From VAZQ01 sp963771845 (GTDB lineage Bacteria; Pseudomonadota; Alphaproteobacteria; Rhizobiales; Xanthobacteraceae), in the NCBI GenBank assembly GCA_963771845.1, contig CAVYVC010000039.1:54834-118833 (forward strand): a stretch of DNA of 64,000 nucleotides, in the 5' to 3' direction. Shown one piece after another: positions 1-6,992 of this stretch (positions are counted from its first letter, which is position 1; each line of letters starts with the position of its first letter). The notes under the pieces are model-generated. The model ran no database searches. It was not told where the DNA came from and worked only from the letters and a program-made list of their open reading frames with translations. The translations under genes were made by a program, and so were the position numbers.

Positions 1-31
1 ACGGATTGTCGTCGTATATCGGCACCACCAT
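1..31 (-). CDS. N-terminal start of a truncated gene, possibly rhomboid-family
   Basis: Only the first ten codons are in the window, read leftward from an ATG at 31, giving MVVPIYDDNP. The start lies 15 bases past the adenosyltransferase stop, so the gene is probably the next member of that operon. From memory, rhomboid intramembrane proteases of this group begin with a similar V-P-x-Y-D-D-N-P sequence, but ten residues cannot prove a family. Confidence 0.4.
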   Translation of the reverse strand, partial: MVVPIYDDNP

Positions 32-46
32 GGAGATTTTTCCCGT

Positions 47-616
47 TCACCGGTTTTGTCCGGGTTGCCAGAGGACATCGCAAGCGCCTTTATCGTTGGC
101 ATAGCGAGAGAGGACGAACAGCAAGTCGGACAGGCGGTTGACATATTTCAGCGCTGCCGGCGTCACCCCTTCGCTCGATTCATCGTTGAGCTCGACCATG
201 ATCCGCTCGGCCCGCCGGCAGATCGTGCGGGCGAGATGGAGATAGGCGGCGGCGGTCCGGCCGCCGGGCAAAATGAAGGAGCGCAACGGCGCAAGATCGG
301 CATTGAAATGATCGATGCGCTGCTCCAGCCAGGTCACTTGCGCATCCGTTGTCGTCATGCGTGCGCCGGCCGGCCCCTTCTCCGACAAGCACAGGTCGGC
401 TTCTACGTCGAAGAGATCATTTTGCACGCGCGCGAGCAGGAGATCGAGGTCTTGATCGGCGCCATGAACTCTCACCAGCCCGATCGCGGCGCTGAGCTCA
501 TCGAGCGTGCCGTAAGCCGCTATGCGCAGATCGTATTTCTTGCGGCGTTCGCCGTTGCCGAGAGCGGTCGTACCGTCATCGCCGGTCCGGGTGTAGATCC
601 GATTGAGGACGACCAT
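47..616 (-). CDS. Cob(I)alamin adenosyltransferase, PduO type
   Basis: This enzyme transfers the adenosyl group of ATP to cob(I)alamin to give adenosylcobalamin, the cofactor of acyl-CoA mutases. The 189-residue length fits the PduO family. Visible signatures are the N-terminal ATP-binding TRTGDDGTT (residues 9-17) and a PGG-R-TAAAYLHLAR segment followed by RRAERI in the C-terminal helices. It lies 8 bases downstream of the HIG1 gene in the same direction, so the two are probably cotranscribed. The B12-dependent mutase gene ecm is 6 kb away, which fits a role in supplying its cofactor. Confidence 0.93.
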   Translation of the reverse strand: MVVLNRIYTRTGDDGTTALGNGERRKKYDLRIAAYGTLDELSAAIGLVRVHGADQDLDLLLARVQNDLFDVEADLCLSEKGPAGARMTTTDAQVTWLEQRIDHFNADLAPLRSFILPGGRTAAAYLHLARTICRRAERIMVELNDESSEGVTPAALKYVNRLSDLLFVLSRYANDKGACDVLWQPGQNR

Positions 617-624
617 GCCGAGCC

Positions 625-816
625 TTATCGTATCGCCCAGATGGTCAACATGATGACGATGATGGCAATGAACTGCAGCAAAACCCGCAGCCGCATCAGC
701 TTCTGGGATCTATGCGGGGAGCCGCCGCGCATCATATTGTAGAGGCCCAGCAGCAGCACCACGGCCACGGCGCCGATTGCGACTGGAACGATGGCGTAAG
801 TCAACACTTCGGACAT
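625..816 (-). CDS. HIG1-domain twin transmembrane protein
   Basis: This is a 63-residue inner-membrane protein with two hydrophobic helices (about residues 4-24 and 42-62) joined by a short basic loop containing GGSPHRSQKLMRLRV, typical of bacterial HIG1-domain proteins. In mitochondria the family is linked to respiratory complex assembly; the bacterial role is not settled. The start at 816 is preferred over the upstream ATG at 834 because the family normally begins just before the first helix. It is followed closely by the adenosyltransferase gene. Confidence 0.85.
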   Translation of the reverse strand: MSEVLTYAIVPVAIGAVAVVLLLGLYNMMRGGSPHRSQKLMRLRVLLQFIAIIVIMLTIWAIR

Positions 817-953
817 TACAGAGGTTTTTAGCACCCCATCGGTCGCAAGGCCATGCCGGACACCCTTGACCTTGCCTTCGCACGCGCCCTAGACGACCTC
901 GCATCGGCGCGGACGCCGCCAACGCCGTTTAAGTCAACGCAGGGGAGACAGTC

Positions 954-1934
954 ATGATCGTCGATTTCCAGCACCATTTCACCCCACGCGAGCTGATGCC
1001 CAAGGATCTGGGTCGGCGCAAGCTTGTCTCGTATGACGAGAATGGCGCGCCGAGCTTCATCATGCATTGGATGCTGTTTGATCTCGATGAACATATCCGC
1101 ATGATGGATGAAGCGGGCATCGATGTTGCGCTTCTCACCAGCGCCGCCGGAATGTGCGCCGATCTGGACCGCTCGCGGCTGTGCAATGAGACGGCCAAGC
1201 AGGCGGAGCGCGATTATCCCGGACGTTTTATTGGAGCGGCGCACGCCAATCCCTTGGGCGGGGCGGCTGCATTGCGCGAGCTTGCTCGCTGCAAGCATGA
1301 GCTGGGCTTCCAGGGTGTGGTGATCACGTCGGAGACCAACGACCTTTATCTTGATGCCCCGCAATTCGAGCCGTTCTGGACCGAGTGCGAGAAGCTAGGC
1401 TTGTTCGTGTTTGTGCATCCCGCGCTCAAGCTCAATCAAACCAGGCAGTTCGACGGCTACGATACTGCGCGCTCCGTGGGGCGCGAATTTTCGCTTGTCA
1501 TGGCGACCATCCGGCTGATCAATTCGGGGGTTTTTGACCGCCACCCCGCCCTCATGGTCCACATGTCGCATCTGGGCGGCGGACTCTCGACCCTGCTCGG
1601 ACGAATTCGCTCCTACCAGGACAAGGAGTTCTGGGGCACGACCGACAACGCGCGCCATGGCATGAAGGCGCAGAAGGAGTTCGACCATTATCTCCGGAAC
1701 AACATGGTATTCGACACTGCCGGATTCTGCGGAGCGATGGGCGCCGTCAAGGCCGCGCTGATCGAAATTCCTGTTTCGCGCATCGTGTTTGCCACCGACT
1801 ATCCGCAGGAGATCCGCGAGCGCCACGCGGTGCGCGAGTTCGTCCAGGAGTTGCGCGCGCTCGGCAAACCGGGCGAAGCCATCCTCGCGGGCAATGTGGG
1901 CAAGCTGCTCAAAGAGCTCGCGGCGGCAGCATAG
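954..1934 (+). CDS. Amidohydrolase 2 family (ACMSD-like) metal-dependent hydrolase or decarboxylase
   Basis: A 326-residue TIM-barrel amidohydrolase of the family that includes aminocarboxymuconate-semialdehyde decarboxylase. Metal-site signatures are visible: DFQHHF near the N-terminus (residues 4-9), FVHPA near residue 155, MVHMSHLGGG near residue 200, and ATDYP near residue 281, where the last Asp is the usual proton-handling residue. An AGGGGAGA-like ribosome site lies before the ATG. The substrate cannot be told from sequence. It is divergent from the HIG1/adenosyltransferase pair and has no obvious operon partner. Confidence 0.85.
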   Translation: MIVDFQHHFTPRELMPKDLGRRKLVSYDENGAPSFIMHWMLFDLDEHIRMMDEAGIDVALLTSAAGMCADLDRSRLCNETAKQAERDYPGRFIGAAHANPLGGAAALRELARCKHELGFQGVVITSETNDLYLDAPQFEPFWTECEKLGLFVFVHPALKLNQTRQFDGYDTARSVGREFSLVMATIRLINSGVFDRHPALMVHMSHLGGGLSTLLGRIRSYQDKEFWGTTDNARHGMKAQKEFDHYLRNNMVFDTAGFCGAMGAVKAALIEIPVSRIVFATDYPQEIRERHAVREFVQELRALGKPGEAILAGNVGKLLKELAAAA

Positions 1935-1942
1935 TCGAGCGC

Positions 1943-2048
1943 GTAGCCCGCATGAGCGAAGCGAAATGCGGGGCAACCGCTCCCGGTTATCGCGGAGCCT
2001 GTCATCGGGCGGCGCTTCGCGCCGACCCGGTGGCTCATCCCCGCTACG
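1943..2048. repeat. Dispersed palindromic intergenic repeat, copy 1
   Basis: The segment starts GTAGCCCGCATGAGCG and ends CCCCGCTACG, so its outer ends are partly complementary, and CCCGCAT/ATGCGGG near the left end can form a hairpin. A near-identical 31-base core (one mismatch) occurs inverted at 56951-56981. It fills the gap after the amidohydrolase and before the convergent host-attachment gene. Confidence 0.75.
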
Positions 2049-2051
2049 AGA

Positions 2052-2498
2052 TCACCCGGCGAGGTGCTTCTCGATCTGGTAGACCGGCAGCTTCACAAGG
2101 TCCTTGTCGATCTCAGCGCGCAGCGCAGCGCGCAGATTGTGCGAATACGCTTGCCGCAAAACCCCGAGCGCGCGCGGCGGAGCCACCACGATCAGGGATT
2201 TGGTCTGCCCCGCATTTATCGCGGCATCGAGATGTACGGCGAGCTTTTGCAGAAACCGCTGCTCCGCCTGAAGATGCCAGTCGGTCTGCTCCATCGCGCT
2301 GCGGCGGGCATCGATTGAATTGATCGAGCGGCCGGGCGCGTCAGTGCCCTGCTCGTGGGTTTTCGGATCTTCCTGCTGATAAACTTCTCTGGTTTTCAGA
2401 TTGGGAAATTTCTCATCACCGGCATTTTCGAGCACGAGCGCCTTCGTGCCGTCGCAAACCACCACCCACTCGCCGGGGTGGATCCTGACTGCTGCCAT
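2052..2498 (-). CDS. Host-attachment family protein (PF10116-like)
   Basis: A 148-residue soluble protein resembling the family annotated as required for attachment to host cells, common in Rhizobiales. Visible features are an N-terminal WVVVCDGTKALVLEN strand pattern, a central FLQKLAVHLDAAI helix and a C-terminal LIVVAPPRALGVLRQ segment, giving an eRF1-domain-2-like fold. The start at 2498 is chosen because AAGGAGGC lies 3-10 bases upstream, while the longer reading begins in an Arg-rich stretch with no ribosome site. The biochemical function is unknown. Confidence 0.82.
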   Translation of the reverse strand: MAAVRIHPGEWVVVCDGTKALVLENAGDEKFPNLKTREVYQQEDPKTHEQGTDAPGRSINSIDARRSAMEQTDWHLQAEQRFLQKLAVHLDAAINAGQTKSLIVVAPPRALGVLRQAYSHNLRAALRAEIDKDLVKLPVYQIEKHLAG

Positions 2499-2600
2499 GA
2501 AGCCTCCTTGCGTTTTTGCCCGCGCACGCGCCGGTCTCCTGCGCAGCATGACGCAGCGCCTTGCTGATTACAAACGCTGCACAGCCCGGTTCGGTTCTAG

Positions 2601-4265
2601 CTAGTTCGCGCCCTCGAGCAGGCGGCGCGCGATGACTTGCGCCTGGATTTCGGCCGCTCCCTCAAAGATGCTGAGAATGCGGGCATCACACAGGATGCGG
2701 GAGACCGGAAATTCGAGCGCAAATCCGTTTCCTCCGTGGATCTGCACGGCGTTGTCGGCGCTCGCCCAGGCTACCCGCGCCGCCAGCAGCTTGGCCATGC
2801 CGGCCTCCAGATCGCAGCGTTTGCCGGAATCCTTCTGTCGTGCCGCAAAGTACGTAAGCTGGCGCGCGATCATGATCTCGACCGCCATCATGGCAATCTT
2901 GTCGCCCACCCGCGGGAAGTTGATGATCGGCGTTCCGAACTGCTCGCGTTCCTGCGCATACGAGAATGCCTGCTCCATCGCGGCCTGCGCGACGCCGATA
3001 GCGCGGGCAGCAGTCTGGATGCGCGCGGATTCGAAGGTGGCCATGAGTTGGCGAAAGCCCAGCCCTTCGACCCCGCCGAGCAGGCCCTGCGCTTTGACCT
3101 CGAAACCGTCGAAAGCGATTTCGTATTCTTTCATTCCGCGATAGCCGAGCACTTCGATTTCGCTACCGCTCATGCCGGGTGCAGGGAACGGCTCCTGGTC
3201 CGAGCCGCGCGGCTTCTCGGCAAGCAGCATGGACAGGCCGCGATGGCCGGGCTCGCGAGCATCGGTGCGCACCAGGAGCGTCATGAGATCGGCACGGACC
3301 GGGTGTGTAATCCAGGTCTTGTTGCCATAGATCTTGTAAACGTCGCCACGGCGCACGGCGCGCGTCCTGATCGAAGCGAGATCGGATCCGGCATTGGGCT
3401 CTGTGAATACCGCGGTCGGCAGCACCTCACCGCTTGCGATCTTCGGCAGCCATTTGCGCTTCTGTTCTTCGCTGCCACTGCCTGCAATCAGCTCTGCGGC
3501 GATCTCCGATCGGGTGCCGAGCGAGCCAACCCCGATGTAACCGCGCGCGAGCTCTTCGGAAACGACGCACATCAACTCCTTGCCCAGCCCGAGGCCGCCG
3601 TATTCCTCCGCAATCGTGAGGCCGAAGACGCCAAGCTCTCCCATCTGGGCGATGACGGCAGCTGGAATGTAGCTGTTTGTGAGATGCCACTCTTGCGCAT
3701 GCGGCACGACATCTCCATCGGCGAACTTTCGCATCTCCTCGCGGATGCTTGTGAGCGTCTCGTCAAGGCCGCAATCCCCGGCCGTGGCGCCGTCCTCGCG
3801 CATCAGCTCAATCAGCCGTGCTCGCCGCTCGGCGTTGCTGCTCATCAGTGCTTCGAGCGGACCGCCCAAATGATGCAATACGCTTTTTGTCGGCAGCCCG
3901 AGATCGGCGGGTCGCGTCATCTCCCCCGGGCTCATCGGAATGCCGCCCGCGATCTGAGCGAGATATTCGCCGATGCCGATCTCGATCAGCAGCTGTTCGA
4001 TCGCGCCGAGCGCATCCGCGGCATGGAGCCGTTCGGCAAGCGCCGCAAGCTGGCGAATCGCCTCGACATAGGTCGCAAACCAGGCAAGCCCGTGGGTCGC
4101 GCGTTGTTCACGGTCGAGCAGGCGATCCACGATGTGACCGTCGGCCGTCACCCGCTGGCGGACGGCCGCCAGCGCCTCAGCGAGCAGCGTTTCGGCTGCG
4201 CGCATGGCCGCCCGCGACAGCGCGATGAGCTTTACTCCCGCGTCGCGGCGCTCGGTCCTGTTCAA
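2601..4265 (-). CDS. mcd: (2S)-Methylsuccinyl-CoA dehydrogenase (ethylmalonyl-CoA pathway)
   Basis: Mcd is a flavin enzyme oxidising (2S)-methylsuccinyl-CoA to mesaconyl-CoA. At 554 residues it is about 160 longer than an ordinary acyl-CoA dehydrogenase because of an N-terminal extension (about residues 1-150) ending in GEYLAQIAGGIPMSPGE, which I recognise as typical of Mcd. The rest is the standard three-domain fold: TEPNAGSD substrate/FAD segment near residue 290, IHGGNGF near residue 509, and the C-terminal signature DARILSIFEGAAEIQ. The linked ccr and ecm genes support this over a generic dehydrogenase. It is transcribed divergently from the YihY gene, 77 bases away. Confidence 0.9.
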   Translation of the reverse strand: MNRTERRDAGVKLIALSRAAMRAAETLLAEALAAVRQRVTADGHIVDRLLDREQRATHGLAWFATYVEAIRQLAALAERLHAADALGAIEQLLIEIGIGEYLAQIAGGIPMSPGEMTRPADLGLPTKSVLHHLGGPLEALMSSNAERRARLIELMREDGATAGDCGLDETLTSIREEMRKFADGDVVPHAQEWHLTNSYIPAAVIAQMGELGVFGLTIAEEYGGLGLGKELMCVVSEELARGYIGVGSLGTRSEIAAELIAGSGSEEQKRKWLPKIASGEVLPTAVFTEPNAGSDLASIRTRAVRRGDVYKIYGNKTWITHPVRADLMTLLVRTDAREPGHRGLSMLLAEKPRGSDQEPFPAPGMSGSEIEVLGYRGMKEYEIAFDGFEVKAQGLLGGVEGLGFRQLMATFESARIQTAARAIGVAQAAMEQAFSYAQEREQFGTPIINFPRVGDKIAMMAVEIMIARQLTYFAARQKDSGKRCDLEAGMAKLLAARVAWASADNAVQIHGGNGFALEFPVSRILCDARILSIFEGAAEIQAQVIARRLLEGAN

Positions 4266-4342
4266 GCCTTGCTCCTGTTTGCGGCTCGTGGCCTGCTTGT
4301 GCAGTACGACCGCTGCGAGAAGTTCTGATAGAACGGGGCGCG

Positions 4343-5236
4343 ATGGAACACGGCGGGCGCAAGCCGCCCAACGGATCGATGCGACGCTACTTTGCCATAG
4401 CTCTCGAGGCCTACCAGCGGTTCCTTGACGATGACGGCTGGGCCATTGCCAGTCACATCGCGCTCTCGGCGCTGATGGCCTTGTTTCCGTTTTTTATTGT
4501 GCTCACCTCGCTGGCAGGCTTCTTCGGATCGGCAGATCTTGCCGATGAGATCGCAAATCTGATGCTCGCGACCTGGCCGCAGGAAGTGGCGCGGCCGCTC
4601 GCGAACGAGATACATGACGTGCTCACGACCACGCGCACGGGAGTCTTCACGCTCGGAGTCGTTCTGTCCGTCTTTTTCGCCTCGAGCGGCGTGGAGAGCC
4701 TTCGTATCGGCCTCAACCGGGCCTATGAGCTGGTCGAGACCCGGAACTGGATTGTTTTGCGGCTGGAATCGATCGGCTACGTGCTGATCGCTGCTCTCGC
4801 CCTTCTGGCGTTGGGATTCCTCGTCGTCCTCGGACCGCTTCTGTTTCGAACGTTCGCTCGCCATGTCCCTTGGGTGCGACCATGGCATGAAGGGACCTTC
4901 ACATTTTTCCGGTTCGCGGCTGCCGCCCTTGTCCTCACCGTCGCGCTCATCGTCGCCCATAAGTGGATCCCGGCGGGCCGCCGGCGCATGAGCGAGATCA
5001 TTCCCGGCATTGCGGCGACACTCTTTCTCTGGCTCGCCGCCGGGGTTGGGCTTGGGCGTTATCTCGACGAGTTTTCCTTCAGCTACGTGAACACCTATGC
5101 GGGTCTTGCTTCGGCCATGATGGCGCTCGTGTTTCTCTACTGGACGGCCACGATTTTCATCTATGGCGGCGAGCTCAATGCGGCGCGGCTGCGCGCACGC
5201 CACAGGCCCGCGAACGCGATAACCGATGACACGTGA
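4343..5236 (+). CDS. YihY/BrkB-family inner-membrane protein
   Basis: A 297-residue integral membrane protein with about six hydrophobic segments. The N-terminal part has the family pattern DDGWAIASHIALSALMALFPFFIVL, and the C-terminal part has LYWTATIFIYGGELNAA. Family members were once annotated as ribonuclease BN, which is wrong for this fold; their function remains unclear. It lies between mcd and ccr but faces away from mcd and converges with ccr, so it need not belong to the same pathway. Confidence 0.88.
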   Translation: MEHGGRKPPNGSMRRYFAIALEAYQRFLDDDGWAIASHIALSALMALFPFFIVLTSLAGFFGSADLADEIANLMLATWPQEVARPLANEIHDVLTTTRTGVFTLGVVLSVFFASSGVESLRIGLNRAYELVETRNWIVLRLESIGYVLIAALALLALGFLVVLGPLLFRTFARHVPWVRPWHEGTFTFFRFAAAALVLTVALIVAHKWIPAGRRRMSEIIPGIAATLFLWLAAGVGLGRYLDEFSFSYVNTYAGLASAMMALVFLYWTATIFIYGGELNAARLRARHRPANAITDDT

Positions 5237-5257
5237 GCGGAGATCGAGCGGGATGAT

Positions 5258-6541
5258 CTATTCCCCCGCCGCCTCGGTGGCATCATCCAATGTGCGCAAA
5301 CCCGTCCGGGGCGCGTTCACCAGGACGGCCATGTTGCCCGGCGGGTGGCGGTTGGTGCGCATCAGCTCGTGCGCGTGGGGAATCTTGTCCCACGCAAACA
5401 CCTGGCTCATGCACGGATCGATGCGACGATCGATGACAAAGCGGTTGGCTGCCGAGGCTTGCTTGAGATGGGCAAAATGGGAGCCCTGGATGCGTTTCTG
5501 GCGCATCCAGACGTAACGCGCGTCGAATGTGATGTTGTAACCGGAAGTGCCCGCGCAGAAGACCACCATGCCGCCGCGCTTGACCACCAGGCACGACACC
5601 GGGAAGGTCGCTTCACCGGGATGCTCGAACACGATGTCCATGTCGCGTTTGCCGGTGATGTCCCAGATCGCCTTGCCGAACTTTCGCGCCTCTTTGACCC
5701 AGACATCGTAATCAGGGCTGCCGACCTTCGGCATCTGGCCCCAGCATGAAAAATCGGTGCGATTGATGACGCCTTTCGCTCCGAGCTGCATCACGTAATC
5801 GCGCTTGCTTTCGTCCGACACGATGCCGATGGCATTGGCACCGGACGCGGCGGCAAGCTGCACGCCGAATACCCCCAGTCCCCCCGAGGCGCCCCACACC
5901 AGCACATTGTCTCCGGGCTTCATGGTGTGGGGAGGATGGCCGAAGAGCATGCGATAGGCCGTGGCCAGTGTAAGCGTGTAACAGGCGGCCTCTTCCCAGG
6001 TGAGATGCGCCGGCTTGGGCATGAGCTGGCGCGACTGCACGCGGCAGAACTGCGCAAACGAACCATCCGGGGTCTCGTAGCCCCAGATGCGTTGCGACGC
6101 TGAGAGCAACGGATCGCCGCCGTTGCACTCCTCGTCGTCGCCGTCATCCTGATTGCAGTGGACGATGATTTCGTCACCGACTTTCCAGCGGCGAACCTTT
6201 GGGCCGCACGCCCACACCACGCCGGAGGCATCCGAGCCCGCGATGTGGAATGGATTCTTGTGAACATCGAGCGGAGAAATGGGCACGCCGAGGCCCGCCC
6301 AGATGCCGTTGTAGTTCACGCCGCCGGCCATGACGTAGACGAGCACCTCGTCTTCCCCGATCTGCCACGTCGGCAGCACTTCAAGCCGCATGGCGCTCTC
6401 GGGCGGGCCATGGCGCTCCTTTCGGATCGCCCAGGCATGCATCTCACTCGGAACATGGCCGAGCGGAGGGACCTCGCCGACGGCGTAACAGTCCTTCAGG
6501 CCTGAGGATGGGAGGGGGGTAGGTCTTGCGAGCGCGGGCAT
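5258..6541 (-). CDS. ccr: Crotonyl-CoA carboxylase/reductase
   Basis: Ccr carries out NADPH-dependent reductive carboxylation of crotonyl-CoA to (2S)-ethylmalonyl-CoA, the key step of the ethylmalonyl-CoA pathway for assimilating acetyl-CoA without isocitrate lyase. The 427-residue protein is a zinc-less medium-chain dehydrogenase: an N-terminal substrate domain with GGVNYNGIWAGLG, then the NADPH-binding WGASGGLGVFG near residue 215, then the dimer region with FEHPGEATFPVS. The start at 6541 has a CGGAGGCG ribosome site just upstream; the longer reading adds 32 low-complexity residues. It is divergent from ecm. Confidence 0.95.
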   Translation of the reverse strand: MPALARPTPLPSSGLKDCYAVGEVPPLGHVPSEMHAWAIRKERHGPPESAMRLEVLPTWQIGEDEVLVYVMAGGVNYNGIWAGLGVPISPLDVHKNPFHIAGSDASGVVWACGPKVRRWKVGDEIIVHCNQDDGDDEECNGGDPLLSASQRIWGYETPDGSFAQFCRVQSRQLMPKPAHLTWEEAACYTLTLATAYRMLFGHPPHTMKPGDNVLVWGASGGLGVFGVQLAAASGANAIGIVSDESKRDYVMQLGAKGVINRTDFSCWGQMPKVGSPDYDVWVKEARKFGKAIWDITGKRDMDIVFEHPGEATFPVSCLVVKRGGMVVFCAGTSGYNITFDARYVWMRQKRIQGSHFAHLKQASAANRFVIDRRIDPCMSQVFAWDKIPHAHELMRTNRHPPGNMAVLVNAPRTGLRTLDDATEAAGE

Positions 6542-6584
6542 GGCGCCTCCGCAATGTCTGGGCCCCGCAACTCTGCCCCATTTT

Positions 6585-6675
6585 ATGCTGCGCTGCAATA
6601 ATGAACGCAGATCTGCCCTGGGAGTTCCTGACAACACGCCGGGCTTGCACTATGCTCGCTTTTGCAGCGCAGCAT
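6585..6675. promoter_or_regulatory. Perfect 14-bp inverted repeat between ccr and ecm
   Basis: ATGCTGCGCTGCAA at 6585-6598 is matched by its exact reverse complement at 6662-6675. The arms sit 63 bases apart in the region from which ccr (left) and the glsB-like gene and ecm (right) diverge. Each arm carries TGCAA or TTGCA, which resembles the TTTGCAA element bound by ScfR-type short-chain acyl-CoA regulators such as PccR. The geometry suits a shared operator, but the identity of any regulator is inference. Confidence 0.5.
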
Positions 6676-6707
6676 CAGGGGCCGCGCTGAGCATCAGGGA
6701 GGGTATC

Positions 6708-6962
6708 ATGCTTGGTGTAGACAGCATCATCATCATGCTGATTGTCGGGGCGATCGCCGGCTGGTTGGCGGGCAACATCGTGCGCGGCTTCGGCTTCGGG
6801 CTCCTCTGGAACATCATCATCGGGATCGTCGGCGCATTCATCGGCGTTTGGTTGCTGACCCGATTGGGTTTTTCTCCGTTCGCCGGTTTCGTCGGTTCAA
6901 TCGTCAATGCCGTCATTGGCGCGGTTATATTGCTGCTCATTGTCGGATTTATCAGGCGTTGA
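6708..6962 (+). CDS. GlsB/YeaQ/YmgE-family small stress membrane protein
   Basis: An 84-residue protein made almost entirely of three glycine-rich transmembrane helices (LIVGAIAGWLAGNIV, NIIIGIVGAFIGVWLL, IVNAVIGAVILLLIVGF). This matches the transglycosylase-associated/YeaQ family linked to general stress. The start at 6708 follows GGGAGGG by 4 bases; the longer frame upstream covers the inverted repeat and is not supported. It sits 30 bases ahead of ecm in the same direction, so read-through into ecm is likely. Confidence 0.87.
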   Translation: MLGVDSIIIMLIVGAIAGWLAGNIVRGFGFGLLWNIIIGIVGAFIGVWLLTRLGFSPFAGFVGSIVNAVIGAVILLLIVGFIRR

Positions 6963-6992
6963 GAGGCGCCAGCGGGCAAGTCGTCCAGGGTC

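Noticed and set aside
2637..4328. A 563-codon plus-strand open frame antisense to mcd
   Set aside because: It mirrors a strong acyl-CoA dehydrogenase gene, has no family match I recognise and a His/Arg/Asp-rich composition typical of reverse-strand shadows in GC-rich DNA.
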